64,000 nucleotides of DNA from Hellea sp965224755 (GCA_965224755.1 OZ245061.1:2356001-2420000); one strand, 5' to 3'. Positions 44,912 through 54,724 are shown, counted from the stretch's first letter. The notes: generated by a model from the sequence alone, not told the origin. Numbers and translations: made by a program.

Positions 44912-45220
44912 ATGAGTTTTTTACAATCCATTTCCCATCACCTGATCGCGCCGATCTTGGGCTTTCTGATTTTGATCATTTTTGTGGAAGTCATCTTTAG
45001 CTGGCTGATCGCTTTTAATGTCGTCAATCTGCGCAACCCGATAATGAACCAGATTTACCAGATCGTGCGCACGATATCAAAGCCTCTGCTGGAACCTTTT
45101 CGCAAAATCATTCCGGCCATAGGCGGGCTCGATCTCTCCCCCATCGCGGCGCTGCTACTCTTAAGCTGGCTACAATCCCTCTTCCGCTGGGGCGGAAGCA
45201 TCTGGCAGTTATTGGGGTAA
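44912..45220 (+). CDS. yggT: YggT family membrane protein
   Basis: 102 residues with two hydrophobic regions separated by RTISKPLLEPFRKIIPAIGGLDLSPIAA, the YggT signature (PLLxPxRxxxPxxGGxDxSP). Members affect osmotic and potassium tolerance and division-site organisation; mechanism unknown. It is divergent from chvI with a 208-base gap and has a poor ribosome site. Confidence 0.9.
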   Translation: MSFLQSISHHLIAPILGFLILIIFVEVIFSWLIAFNVVNLRNPIMNQIYQIVRTISKPLLEPFRKIIPAIGGLDLSPIAALLLLSWLQSLFRWGGSIWQLLG

Positions 45221-45239
45221 GGTCAACCTAGGGCCGGCT

Positions 45240-46115
45240 TTAAATCAAGCCGGCAACATCCAATAGATATTTACCGTAACCGCTGGCTTCTAGCCCTTGG
45301 GCCTGTTCAATCAAAGCCTCACGGCTGATCCAGCCCTTTTGATAGGCCAGCACTTCAGGGCAACAAATCCGAATGCCTTGACGGGATTGCAGTACATTGA
45401 CAAATTGTGCCGCTTCGAACAACGAGCGATGCGTCCCCGTATCCAGCCATGTCGTCCCGCCACCGAGCAATTCAACATGAAGCTGTCCTTTTGCCAGATA
45501 AATCTGATTGAGCGCCGTAATTTCTAATTCCTGCCGTGCTGAGGGCTTGATTTGCCGCGCATAGCCCGAAGCATATTTATCATAGAAATACAGTCCGGTC
45601 ACAGCATAGCTGGATTTCGGAATTTCCGGTTTTTCTTCAATCGAAAGAACGTTCCCATCTGCGTCAAAGTCAACAACACCATAACGTTTGGGATCATTTA
45701 CGTGATAGCCAAAGACGCTCGCCCCGTCCTCACGCGCCATAGCGGCTTTCAGGCCCTGCGAGAAAGTTTCGCCAAAAAACAGATTATCGCCAAGCACGAA
45801 AACACTCGGCCCGTCTGCCAAAAAATCCTCAGCAATCAATAGCGCTTCGGCGATACCGCGCGGGGCGTCCTGAACTGCATAACTCAGCGACAATCCCCAT
45901 TGCGAACCATCTTGCAATAAGGTCTGGAACGCCGCTTGATCATGCGGCGTGGTTATCACCATGATCTCTCGAATACCGGCTTCCATCAATACACAGAGAG
46001 GGTAATAGATCATCGGCTTGTCATAGACAGGCATTAACTGTTTAGAAGTCGCAATCGTTGAAGGGTGTAGCCGCGTGCCGGCCCCGCCCGCAAGAATGAT
46101 GCCTTTACGTGTCAT
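45240..46115 (-). CDS. rmlA: Glucose-1-phosphate thymidylyltransferase
   Basis: 291 residues from the ATG at 46115 (AGAAGG upstream). The motif GGAGTRLHPSTIATSKQLMP, then YYPLCVLMEAGIREIMVI and VLGDNLFFG, match RmlA. It makes dTDP-glucose, the first step towards dTDP-rhamnose and other deoxysugars for surface glycans. No other rml genes are adjacent. Convergent with yggT. Confidence 0.94.
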   Translation of the reverse strand: MTRKGIILAGGAGTRLHPSTIATSKQLMPVYDKPMIYYPLCVLMEAGIREIMVITTPHDQAAFQTLLQDGSQWGLSLSYAVQDAPRGIAEALLIAEDFLADGPSVFVLGDNLFFGETFSQGLKAAMAREDGASVFGYHVNDPKRYGVVDFDADGNVLSIEEKPEIPKSSYAVTGLYFYDKYASGYARQIKPSARQELEITALNQIYLAKGQLHVELLGGGTTWLDTGTHRSLFEAAQFVNVLQSRQGIRICCPEVLAYQKGWISREALIEQAQGLEASGYGKYLLDVAGLI

Positions 46116-46231
46116 AGGGCCTTCTAACGCATCTGGAACAAGGCGCAAGCGCAGGCTTGATAGAGCGCCGGATCTGCACCTGCGACAGTTGATAGATTGC
46201 TACCCCCTTCAAAGCCCCCTATAGCCCTGTC

Positions 46232-48178
46232 ATGATTGCAGAGCTTGGACATTTTGCGCTTATATTGGCGCTGCTTACGGCGCTCGCCCAAGGTGTTCTG
46301 CCCATGGTCGGGGCGCAGCGGGGTGATGCCCGGTTCATGGAATTTGGCGACCGCGCGGCGAAGCTGCTCTTTATCTTGATCGCGCTGTCCTTTGCCGCCC
46401 TAACAGCCGTCTTTATCCAGTCTGATTTTAGCGTCAGGCTTGCCGCCTCTCATTCCCATACGATGAAACCCTTTCTCTATAAAATTTCCGGCGTCTGGGG
46501 CAATCATGAAGGCTCAATCCTGCTGTGGACTCTGATGCTTGCGCTTTACGGGGCGCTGATTCCTGTCTTTGGTAAAAATCTGCCGGCCACCCTCAAAGCC
46601 CGCGCCCTTGCCGTGCAAGGCCTGCTGGCTTTTGGCTTTCTCGCCTTTATTCTGTTTACCTCCAACCCATTTGAACGGCTTAATCCCGTGCCGCTTCACG
46701 GGCTCGGACTAAACCCGCTCCTGCAAGACCCCGGCCTCGCCATCCATCCACCGTTTTTATATATGGGTTATGTCGGATTCTCGGTGGCCTTTTCCTTATC
46801 AGTGGCAGCTCTCATTGAAGGCCGCGTTGACGCGCTTTGGGCGAGATGGCTCCGGCCTTGGGTGCTAACCGCGTGGAGTTTCCTCACGCTCGGCATTATG
46901 CTCGGCTCGCTCTGGGCCTATTACGAACTGGGCTGGGGCGGCTGGTGGATGTGGGACCCTGTCGAGAATGTCAGTTTCATGCCGTGGCTCGCAGGCACAG
47001 CTTTGCTACATTCGATCATGGTTTTAGGCACGCGGCACAAATTGGCCAATTGGACGGTTCTGCTCGGGATTAGTGCCTTCTCGCTTAGCCTGATCGGGAC
47101 TTTCGTTGTGCGCTCCGGCGTACTCGTCTCCGTCCATGCTTTCGCCGTTGACCCCGCGCGCGGCGTTTTCATTCTCGCTCTGCTGATGATAGCAACCGGC
47201 GTAGCGCTGGGCCTTTATGCTTTGAGGGCCAAGACCCTCAAAGGCCCCGGCGGATTTGAGCCTCTGTCGCGCGAAGGCGGATTGATATTAAATAACCTGC
47301 TCCTCGCCACGGCCTGCGCAACCGTCTTTCTCGGTACATTTTATCCGCTATTTATGGACGCCATGACGGGGGATAAAATCAGTGTCGGCAAGCCCTATTT
47401 TGATTTGGCCTTCGCCCCCATCATGCTTGTGCTGATCTTGTTTATGGGCGCGGCCCCACTGCTGAAATGGAAAGAGGGGAGCTGGAACAGCCTAAAACAC
47501 TTAGCCCTCATCGCCATCCCGCCTATGGCTCTTATCCTCATGGCCGCCGCGATTTGGGGTAAATCCGTTTTGGGTGGCCTCGGCCTTGCCATAGCCGCCT
47601 ATCTCGCCATCGGCACCGTTCTGGCCTTTGCCCGCAAGACACAAAATTTCAAAACTTGGCGCGCCCAACCTGCAGCGACTTACGGCTTTGTCATGGCGCA
47701 TTTGGGGATTGCCGCCTTTACGGCGGGCGCGGTGGCCATGTCGGTCTGGGCCCAGGATGATATTGGGCGGCTTAAAGTCGGCGAGAGCTTGAACGTGGCG
47801 GACTATGAATTTACCTTGAAAACCGTAGCGCCGGGTAAGCGGGAGAATTACCAATATCTCGCCGCTGAAATCGGCGTGACGCATAAAGGCGCGCCCGTCA
47901 AAACGCTTCAGACCGAACAGCGCTTTTACCCCGTGCGCGAAATGTTCACGACAGAGGCGGGGTTTCACTTCACGCTTGGCCCGACACTCTTTGCCGCCAT
48001 CAGCGAAGGCAATCCGCGAGACGGCTGGATTATCCGCGCCAATTACCATCCCTTCGTCGTCTGGATTTGGCTCGGCGCATTATTTATGGCGCTGGGCGGT
48101 TTCATCTCGCTGGCGGATAGGCGCCTGCGCGCGCCCAAAGATACGGAAATTCCGCTAGCTGCAGAGGCGGCTCAATAA
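46232..48178 (+). CDS. ccmF: Cytochrome c maturation haem lyase subunit CcmF
   Basis: 648 residues with about 14 membrane segments. The haem-handling WWD domain is WGGWWMWDPVENVSFMPW near 236-253, and PPFLYMGYVG and SVHAFAVDP are family motifs. It works with CcmH to attach haem to apocytochrome in the periplasm. The stop overlaps the ccmG start (TAATG). No ccmE is found just upstream, where alphaproteobacteria often have it. Confidence 0.95.
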   Translation: MIAELGHFALILALLTALAQGVLPMVGAQRGDARFMEFGDRAAKLLFILIALSFAALTAVFIQSDFSVRLAASHSHTMKPFLYKISGVWGNHEGSILLWTLMLALYGALIPVFGKNLPATLKARALAVQGLLAFGFLAFILFTSNPFERLNPVPLHGLGLNPLLQDPGLAIHPPFLYMGYVGFSVAFSLSVAALIEGRVDALWARWLRPWVLTAWSFLTLGIMLGSLWAYYELGWGGWWMWDPVENVSFMPWLAGTALLHSIMVLGTRHKLANWTVLLGISAFSLSLIGTFVVRSGVLVSVHAFAVDPARGVFILALLMIATGVALGLYALRAKTLKGPGGFEPLSREGGLILNNLLLATACATVFLGTFYPLFMDAMTGDKISVGKPYFDLAFAPIMLVLILFMGAAPLLKWKEGSWNSLKHLALIAIPPMALILMAAAIWGKSVLGGLGLAIAAYLAIGTVLAFARKTQNFKTWRAQPAATYGFVMAHLGIAAFTAGAVAMSVWAQDDIGRLKVGESLNVADYEFTLKTVAPGKRENYQYLAAEIGVTHKGAPVKTLQTEQRFYPVREMFTTEAGFHFTLGPTLFAAISEGNPRDGWIIRANYHPFVVWIWLGALFMALGGFISLADRRLRAPKDTEIPLAAEAAQ

Positions 48179-48705
48179 TGCTGCGCGCCCTCCTCCCCCT
48201 CGGTCTGTTCCTGCTCATCGGCCTCGCTTTCGCCGTCGGCCTGACCAAAGACCCGCGCAATCTGCCTTCCGAGATGATTGATCGCCCCTTCCCGGAATTT
48301 GAACTGACCGCGCTTTATGACGAGGCGGAGATTTTGACCGAAGAGATGTTTAAAGGCCGAGTCTCGCTGATCAATGTCTTCGGGTCATGGTGCGTGAGCT
48401 GTAATGTCGAGCATCCCATGCTTATGGACATTGCCAAAAGCGGAGAGGCCGTTCTTATCGGCATGGACTGGCGCGATGAGCGGATCAAAGCCAAAAGCTG
48501 GCTCGCACAGCGCGGCAATCCCTATGCCCAAGTGATTTTTGATGATGAAAGCGTGCTCGCGATTAAACTCGGCGTCACCGGCGCGCCAGAGAGCTTTATC
48601 ACCGATAAGGCCGGACATATCCGCTATAAATATACGGGAGTGATTACGCCCGAAATCTGGCAAAAAGAGTTACGTCCTATAATTAAATCCTTACAGGTTG
48701 AATGA
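48178..48705 (+). CDS. ccmG: Thiol:disulfide interchange protein CcmG/DsbE
   Basis: 175 residues. One N-terminal anchor (LLPLGLFLLIGLAFAVGL), then a thioredoxin fold with CVSC in GSWCVSCNVEHP and the cis-Pro region GVTGAPESFI. It keeps the apocytochrome CxxCH thiols reduced. It overlaps ccmH by 4 bases. Confidence 0.94.
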   Translation: MLRALLPLGLFLLIGLAFAVGLTKDPRNLPSEMIDRPFPEFELTALYDEAEILTEEMFKGRVSLINVFGSWCVSCNVEHPMLMDIAKSGEAVLIGMDWRDERIKAKSWLAQRGNPYAQVIFDDESVLAIKLGVTGAPESFITDKAGHIRYKYTGVITPEIWQKELRPIIKSLQVE

Positions 48706-49097
48706 TGCGCCGCAATAAATACAAAATGATTGTTTATATATTTATTATTCTCTCGGCGGCATTCGGAGCCCTTGCGCAAATGGCAGATAGCGATATCGAG
48801 CTTCGCGCAAAAGAGGTCGGGCGCGCCCTGCGCTGTGTCGTCTGCCAGAATCAATCCATCGAAGATTCAAACGCCCCGCTTGCGGAGGATATGCGAAAAT
48901 TAGTGCGCACGCGCCTTAAAGCAGGCGATAGCAATGCTGAAGTCATTGGCTATATGCAGGAGCGTTATGGCGATTATGTCCTCCTGAAACCGCCTTTGCA
49001 AAGCAATACTTACCTACTCTGGTTCGCGCCGTTTCTCTTACTGCTGGGCGCATTTTTCTGGTTCTTCACCCGAAAGAGAGCCAAGGGCGAAACATGA
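48702..49097 (+). CDS. ccmH: Cytochrome c-type biogenesis protein CcmH/CycL
   Basis: 131 residues: an N-terminal hydrophobic anchor or signal, the family motif LRCVVCQNQSIEDSNAPLA near 46-64 with its redox CxxC, and a C-terminal membrane helix near 105-124. It handles apocytochrome thiols with CcmG and CcmF. It overlaps the next gene by 4 bases. Confidence 0.95.
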   Translation: MMRRNKYKMIVYIFIILSAAFGALAQMADSDIELRAKEVGRALRCVVCQNQSIEDSNAPLAEDMRKLVRTRLKAGDSNAEVIGYMQERYGDYVLLKPPLQSNTYLLWFAPFLLLLGAFFWFFTRKRAKGET

Positions 49098-49567
49098 TCT
49101 GGCTACTCCTCATCATTCTGGCATTGGCGACCGTGCTGTTTCTTTCGGCGCCCCTCGCTGGAAAAACAGACAAACGGATATCGCCCATCGGTCTGTCGCT
49201 ATTCTTTGCTGGCTTTACCATCTTGGCCATCACCACCTACGCCATGATAGGCCGCCCTGACCTGCTAAAACCGAACGCCCTACAAGCCTATGCCCCGCCA
49301 AAAGGCCCAAGCGCAGAACAAATTCGCGCCGCAGAGGCTATGAGCGCCGAAGAGCGTGCGCAAATGATCTTGAGCATGGTCGAAGGCCTCGCCGCAAAGC
49401 TCAAAGACAATCCCGAAGATGCAGAAGGATGGGTAAGTTTGTTACGCGCGAGAAAAGTTCTGGGGCAAGACAGGCAAATCAAGAAGGATATTACGCGCAT
49501 GAAAGAGGCTTTCAAAGATCGGCCTGAGATGGCTACGGAAATTCTTAAGAGAACCGGAACTAGGTAG
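49094..49567 (+). CDS. ccmI: Short CcmI/CycH-like protein
   Basis: 157 residues, far shorter than typical CcmI (~400). Two N-terminal membrane helices are followed by the family's YAPPKGPSAEQIRAAEAMS-type linker and one TPR-like segment (LKDNPEDAEGWVSLLRARKVLGQ). It lacks most of the C-terminal TPR array and may only recruit the lyase. Last gene of the ccm run. Confidence 0.8.
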   Translation: MIWLLLIILALATVLFLSAPLAGKTDKRISPIGLSLFFAGFTILAITTYAMIGRPDLLKPNALQAYAPPKGPSAEQIRAAEAMSAEERAQMILSMVEGLAAKLKDNPEDAEGWVSLLRARKVLGQDRQIKKDITRMKEAFKDRPEMATEILKRTGTR

Positions 49568-49588
49568 TGCACTCATACAGCAAGTTCT

Positions 49589-50365
49589 TTACCCCTTCTG
49601 GAGCCGTTCAAAATAGCTCTTCGTTGCCTCATCGGCGGCAAAGAAAAGCTCGGCCCTGCGCTCGCTCATTGTGATGTCTTGCACCGTGCTGAACTCGGCC
49701 AGCATGGTGAGCAAGTTAAGCTCATGGCCATCAGCCCGGAGCCGCATTGTCAAAATCGGGCCATGTCCGGATAATGACGCCATATCCACCGCCTGTGTCC
49801 GCGCATCGCGGGCGAGCTTTTGATAAGATGGCAAGGCCGGACTCTCTCCGCCCGCGCGGACTATCTCCGCTTGAAGGCGCAGCAAAGTCCATGCCGCCAT
49901 GACGGGCCAATTCAGAAAACACGGGTTATTCGGATCATCATTGAGCAACGCATCGACAATACAAAGCGAGCCGTTCATTGGCAGGAATTTCATCATATGC
50001 TGCGCGGGCGCATTACCGCCGACTATATTCCAGCCCGCATCAATGACAATGGCCGGCATGGGGGTATGGTTTTCTAAAATCGTCATAATCGCGCTCATGG
50101 CCGGAGCCAGATCGGCATGCGTCATATCAAGCGCTTGATATTCCGGTGCGAATCCTGCTGCGAGAAGCGCTTCATTCACGGCGGAGCGGGGCATATCGAG
50201 GACACGGGCGAGGGTTAGCACACTACCCCGGCTTGGATTAGACCGTCCTGTTTCCAGGAAACTGATATGTCGGCTGGAAATGCCTGATTCGGCGCTCAGC
50301 GCGAGTTGGCTGAAGCGGCGGATGTCCCGCCATTGCCTAATTAAATCTCCAAAAGATATAGTCAT
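49589..50365 (-). CDS. XRE-family regulator with MmyB-like ligand-binding domain
   Basis: 258 residues from the ATG at 50365. Residues 8-62 form the helix-turn-helix (LIRQWRDIRRFSQLALSAE... with ISSRHISFLETGRSNPS); residues 100-250 resemble the MmyB-type PAS-like domain (VIDAGWNIVGGNAPA, ILTMRLRADGHELNLLTML). An ATG at 50380 is in frame but neither has a ribosome site. It probably represses itself and the divergent membrane gene through the dyad at 50400-50414. The ligand is unknown. Confidence 0.88.
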   Translation of the reverse strand: MTISFGDLIRQWRDIRRFSQLALSAESGISSRHISFLETGRSNPSRGSVLTLARVLDMPRSAVNEALLAAGFAPEYQALDMTHADLAPAMSAIMTILENHTPMPAIVIDAGWNIVGGNAPAQHMMKFLPMNGSLCIVDALLNDDPNNPCFLNWPVMAAWTLLRLQAEIVRAGGESPALPSYQKLARDARTQAVDMASLSGHGPILTMRLRADGHELNLLTMLAEFSTVQDITMSERRAELFFAADEATKSYFERLQKG

Positions 50366-50399
50366 AACTGGATTATACATCAAAACAGGCGGAATGCAC

Positions 50400-50414
50400 T
50401 TACCTAGGAGGTAA
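50400..50414. promoter_or_regulatory. Perfect operator dyad TTACCT-AGG-AGGTAA
   Basis: A perfect 6+3+6 inverted repeat lies between the divergent XRE regulator and the small membrane gene. Its position and symmetry fit the binding site of the adjacent regulator. Binding is inferred. Confidence 0.6.
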
Positions 50415-50465
50415 TTGTTTTGCCCATGAGACCTGCTATGCAACGTAAAACGAATGGAGATTATT

Positions 50466-50897
50466 GTGACACAAAAGCTTTGCGCCAAACTGATAATGCT
50501 CAACGGCTGGGGCTTTGTCCTCTTTGGCCTTATCTGGGTTACTACCGCTTTTGCAGGGATGGACGGCCCCGGGCGTTTCTTGATTGATCTTCTGCATTGG
50601 CCTGTTAACGGCCTGCCCTCTGACCCCTCTATGGAAGCCCGCTGGATGGGCGGCATTGGCGCGGGGCTGACCGTCGGAATTGGCCTGATGTTCGTCTTTA
50701 TCTTCGCTCCGCTTCTGCGGACAGGCGGCGCGGCGGCCAGGGTTACGCGCAAGGGCGTCATCATTTCGCTCACGGCTTGGTTCATCGTCGACGGCGCGGG
50801 CTCTATCGCGGCAGGCGCGCCGTCTAATGTCGTTTTTAACTTTATCTTCTACCTACTGGCCGTTGTCCCGCTCCTGATGGTCAAATTCGCGGATTAG
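50466..50897 (+). CDS. Small membrane protein of unknown function, divergent from XRE regulator
   Basis: 143 residues, about four hydrophobic segments, starting MTQKLCAKLIMLNGWGF. The GTG at 50466 is preferred because GGAG lies 6 bases upstream, rather than the ATG at 50454. No family is recognised beyond a generic four-helix membrane protein. Divergent pairing with a ligand-binding XRE regulator and a shared operator suggests regulated, possibly stress-linked expression. Confidence 0.7.
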   Translation: MTQKLCAKLIMLNGWGFVLFGLIWVTTAFAGMDGPGRFLIDLLHWPVNGLPSDPSMEARWMGGIGAGLTVGIGLMFVFIFAPLLRTGGAAARVTRKGVIISLTAWFIVDGAGSIAAGAPSNVVFNFIFYLLAVVPLLMVKFAD

Positions 50898-50964
50898 TCC
50901 TTCCCCATAGACAAACGGCTCTATCTGTTTAAATTGCGCAGCACATAAACAGATAGGTGCCACT

Positions 50965-53799
50965 ATGACTCACTTAATACGCAACCTTACCCTCGCCGTT
51001 AGCGGCTTGGCCATTGCCGCTTGTACCGAAGGGACGGTCACGCCCCCTGCCGCCGAATCCGGCCTGACCTTGAATTACGAGAAAATCACGCTGGAGAACG
51101 GGCTGGATGTTATTTTCCATATTGACCGCTCCGATCCCGTTGTTGCCATTGACCTAGCGGCCCATGTCGGTTCGGCGCGGGAGACGCCGGGACGCACCGG
51201 TTTTGCTCATCTTTTTGAGCATCTCTTATTTCTGGATTCCGAAAATCTTGGCTATGGCGGGCTGGACGAGATGAATACGCGTATTGGCGGGGACGGCACG
51301 AACGGCTTTACCACCCATGATATGACGCAATATTTCCAAGCCGTGCCCAAAGACGCGCTGGAAAAAATCATCTGGGCCGAGGCTGATAAGCTCGGCTGGT
51401 TCATCGAGACCGTGTCCCAAGACGTGGTTGATAATGAAAAACAAGTGGTCAAAAACGAAAAGCGCCAACGTGTCGATAATCAGCCCTACGGCCATAATCT
51501 CTATCTCGTCAATAAAGCCATCTATCCCGAAGATCATCCCTATAATTGGCAGGTCATTGGCTCGCTCGCCGATCTCGACGCGGCCGGACTTGACGATGTA
51601 AAAGATTTTTACGCGCGCTGGTATGTGCCTAATAACGTCACCGTCACCATTTCTGGCGATTTTGATATGGCCGAAGCCAAGAGCTTAGCCGAAAAATATT
51701 TCGGCGAAATTCCGCGCGGCGAGGACATAGAGCCTTATGCCGCCCGCCCCGGCGTGATGACAGAAACCCTCTCGATTTATCACGAAGATAATTTCGCAAC
51801 CGTGCCGCAGCTCACAGTGGTCTGGCCCACTGTCGAGGAATATCATGCCGATTCTTACGCGCTTGATATTCTGGCCGAATATTTGACGGTCGGCAAACGC
51901 GCGCCATTTAATGAGGTTTTCATTGACGAGGAAAAACTAACCTCCGATGTTTCCGCTTTTCATTACACCAAGGAAATTGCGGGCGAGTTTTACCTGATTA
52001 TCAGCCCCAATGAAGACGAAGATATTGACGGGCTTATCCCTGCTTACCGCACAGCTATGGCCCGGTTTGAAACCAATGGTATTTCGCAGGCCGATTTGGA
52101 CCGGATTAAAGCCGGTATTGAAGTCGGGTTTTACGGCGAGGTGCAAAGCGCTCTGGGCAAGGCCATTCAGCTTGGCGAATATAATGTGTTTAAGGGCGAT
52201 CCCGGATTTTACGAAAAAGACATCGCCAATATTCAAGCGGTAAGCCCGGCGGATGTCATGCGGGTTTACAAGACCTATATCAAAGGCAAGCCGCATCTTC
52301 ATACTAGCTTTGTTCCCAAAGGCGAGATTGATCTGGCGCTTGAAGGCTCTACCTTGGCCGTCATTGCCGAGGAAATAATTGTAGCCGGCGAAGGCGGCGC
52401 GCCCGATTTCGACCCAGCCGCCCGCGTGATTGAAAATCCGACGCCCTCCGCCTTTGACCGCAAAGTCGAGCCCGGTTTTGGCGCGAGTTATGACCTGACA
52501 TCAGCGCAAGTTTGGCGCGACACTTTTGGTAACGGCCTGCAAGTCTTCGGCATTCAGTCTGACGAAACGCCGTTAATTAATTTCTCGCTACGTCTTGATG
52601 CGGGCCGCCAATTTAGCTCGACTGACAAGCCGGGCGTCGCGGCCCTGACCGCCGACCTTTTGGAAAAAGGCACAGCCAATAAAACCACAGCGGAACTGGA
52701 AGACGCGGTTAAATCCCTCGGCTCCTCTATCTCCATCGCCAATGGCGATACCGGAACATTTATCTCCGGCACAACGCTGAAACGCAATTTCGGCAAGACC
52801 ACCGCCCTTGTCATGGAAATGCTGACTGAGCCGCGCTGGGACGCCGAGGAATTTGCGCTGCTAAAGTCCAAAACTCTGCAAGAGATTACGCAGGCAGAAG
52901 GAGATCCCAATTCGATTTCCGCCCGCGAGAATGCCAAGCTCAGCTATCCGGCGGATAATATCTATCATTATACCAGCTACGGCCCGAAAGAAAAATTGGA
53001 AGCCGTGACGCTGGCGGATTTGAAAGCCTTTCACGGTAATTTCTACAATCTCTCCACGGCCAAACTCCGTATTGTCGGGGATTATTCTCCGAACGATGTG
53101 AAAGCGGCATTCGGCAGCGGCCCTGCTGTTCGGCGCGATGATGTTCGGCCTGCCCTGCCCGGGCAAGCTAATCCCATCACCCAATCCAAAGTCTATTTCT
53201 ATGACGTGCCGGGCGCCAAGCAATCTGTGCTTCGTATTGGCCGCCCCTCTCTTGCCGCCGGGGACAAAGATTACCCCCTCGCTGAGGCCATCAACTTTCC
53301 GCTGGGCGGGATTTATACCTCGAAATTAAATACCACTCTCCGCGTTGAAAAAGGCTATACTTACGGTATCGGATCCGGCTTTAACGGGCGCGAAGATCGC
53401 GGTACATTTGGTGTGCGCTCTTCCGTGCGCAGTAATGTCACCAAAGACTCGATCGAGATTATTCGAGGTATTGTCGGTAATTACGGCAAGGATTTCACGC
53501 AAGACGAACTTGATATCATGAAAGGCGCGCTTTTGCGCGGCCAAGCGCTTAAAAACGAAACCCTTGGCGATAAGCTCGGCATGCTCAACGAGATGAGCGG
53601 CTATGGCTATGCCGATGATTTCCGTGCCCAAAATGCCAAGGCTGTTGAAGCCATGACTCTGGAAGACTTCAAAGCGCTCGCGGCGAAATATCTCCGCCCC
53701 GACGCCATGAATTATTTAATTGTCGGCGACGCGGAGAGCCAAGCCGAAGGGCTAAAAGATTTGGGCTACGGCGATCCCATTATGCTGAGCGGGGAATAA
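50965..53799 (+). CDS. M16 family zinc metallopeptidase, lipoprotein
   Basis: 944 residues. Lipobox AIAAC (Cys20) indicates lipid anchoring in the periplasm. The first M16 domain has the inverted zinc motif HLFEH at 82-86 with the downstream acidic helix (EKQVVKNEKRQ). The second, non-catalytic half starts near 515 (GLQVFGIQSDE) and includes the family's RVEKGYTYGIGS. Such two-domain proteins degrade peptides in the cell envelope. It is followed one base later by the DUF4349 lipoprotein. Confidence 0.93.
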   Translation: MTHLIRNLTLAVSGLAIAACTEGTVTPPAAESGLTLNYEKITLENGLDVIFHIDRSDPVVAIDLAAHVGSARETPGRTGFAHLFEHLLFLDSENLGYGGLDEMNTRIGGDGTNGFTTHDMTQYFQAVPKDALEKIIWAEADKLGWFIETVSQDVVDNEKQVVKNEKRQRVDNQPYGHNLYLVNKAIYPEDHPYNWQVIGSLADLDAAGLDDVKDFYARWYVPNNVTVTISGDFDMAEAKSLAEKYFGEIPRGEDIEPYAARPGVMTETLSIYHEDNFATVPQLTVVWPTVEEYHADSYALDILAEYLTVGKRAPFNEVFIDEEKLTSDVSAFHYTKEIAGEFYLIISPNEDEDIDGLIPAYRTAMARFETNGISQADLDRIKAGIEVGFYGEVQSALGKAIQLGEYNVFKGDPGFYEKDIANIQAVSPADVMRVYKTYIKGKPHLHTSFVPKGEIDLALEGSTLAVIAEEIIVAGEGGAPDFDPAARVIENPTPSAFDRKVEPGFGASYDLTSAQVWRDTFGNGLQVFGIQSDETPLINFSLRLDAGRQFSSTDKPGVAALTADLLEKGTANKTTAELEDAVKSLGSSISIANGDTGTFISGTTLKRNFGKTTALVMEMLTEPRWDAEEFALLKSKTLQEITQAEGDPNSISARENAKLSYPADNIYHYTSYGPKEKLEAVTLADLKAFHGNFYNLSTAKLRIVGDYSPNDVKAAFGSGPAVRRDDVRPALPGQANPITQSKVYFYDVPGAKQSVLRIGRPSLAAGDKDYPLAEAINFPLGGIYTSKLNTTLRVEKGYTYGIGSGFNGREDRGTFGVRSSVRSNVTKDSIEIIRGIVGNYGKDFTQDELDIMKGALLRGQALKNETLGDKLGMLNEMSGYGYADDFRAQNAKAVEAMTLEDFKALAAKYLRPDAMNYLIVGDAESQAEGLKDLGYGDPIMLSGE

Positions 53800-53800
53800 A

Positions 53801-54724
53801 ATGAAACGATATCTCATCATAGCGGCCGCGTTGACACTCACAGCCTGTAATGAGGGCGGTAGCGGTTCATCATATAATGAAAGGTTTGAAAGCCAATCCG
53901 CACCTATGGCTGTGACCGACGCCGATATGGGCAGGATGATGGAGATGAAACAGGCCGCCCCTGCCCCGCCGCCAAATGGCAATTCAGTTGATAACCCCAC
54001 CTCCCAAAGCTTTCTCGCTTACCGCTATAATTACGGCTTCTCCCTGCCGGCGAAATCAGTCGCAGCAACATCCAAATCCCACGCTGATATTTGCTTAAAG
54101 GCCGGCCCGGCAAAATGCCAAGTGTTAAATTCTTCAACCTCCGCTCATAATGAAGATAATGTCAGCGCCAATCTCTCCCTGCGTGCCCAGCCGGCATGGC
54201 TGGAGATTTTTAAGACCGAGATGCAAAGCTCTGTCGAAGCCGCCAAAGGCAAGATGACAAATTCAGGCGTTAGCGCCCAAGACCTAACCCGCCAAATCCT
54301 TGACACAGACGCCCGGCTCAAAGCCCAAACCACTCTGCGCGACCGCCTGCAAAGCCTGCTCGCCACGCGCAATGCCGAGCTGAAAGACCTGCTCGCGCTG
54401 GAACGAGAACTGGCCCGCGTGCAAGGCCAAATCGAGAGCGCAACAACGACCCTTGCCGTATTGCGTAAACGCGTCTCCATGTCGGTGGTCGATATTAATT
54501 ATCAAAGCCAATCCGTCGCTGTCAGCCAAAGCGCTATCTCGCCCATTGGCCGCGCCCTGAAAAATTTCATCGGGCAATTCGCTTACGGCCTCTCCAGCGT
54601 CATCGGCTTTTTCGCTAATATCCTACCGTGGCTTATCTTCGTCATCCTGCCGGGATTATGGCTCCTCCGCCGCTGGTGGCGCGGGCGCAAAACGTCAAAG
54701 CCGAAGCCTGTCAATCAGATCTAG
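53801..54724 (+). CDS. DUF4349 lipoprotein
   Basis: 307 residues. Lipobox LTAC (Cys16); the DUF4349 core spans about 120-250 with a coiled coil (LLALERELARVQGQIES) and a C-terminal membrane helix near 264-287 before a basic tail. Family function is unknown. It starts one base after the M16 stop, and its last 14 bases overlap the convergent DUF2339 gene. Confidence 0.85.
   Translation: MKRYLIIAAALTLTACNEGGSGSSYNERFESQSAPMAVTDADMGRMMEMKQAAPAPPPNGNSVDNPTSQSFLAYRYNYGFSLPAKSVAATSKSHADICLKAGPAKCQVLNSSTSAHNEDNVSANLSLRAQPAWLEIFKTEMQSSVEAAKGKMTNSGVSAQDLTRQILDTDARLKAQTTLRDRLQSLLATRNAELKDLLALERELARVQGQIESATTTLAVLRKRVSMSVVDINYQSQSVAVSQSAISPIGRALKNFIGQFAYGLSSVIGFFANILPWLIFVILPGLWLLRRWWRGRKTSKPKPVNQI

Noticed and set aside
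50366..50785. N-terminal extension of the XRE regulator frame
   Set aside because: It overlaps the divergent membrane gene completely, and the helix-turn-helix begins normally at 50365.
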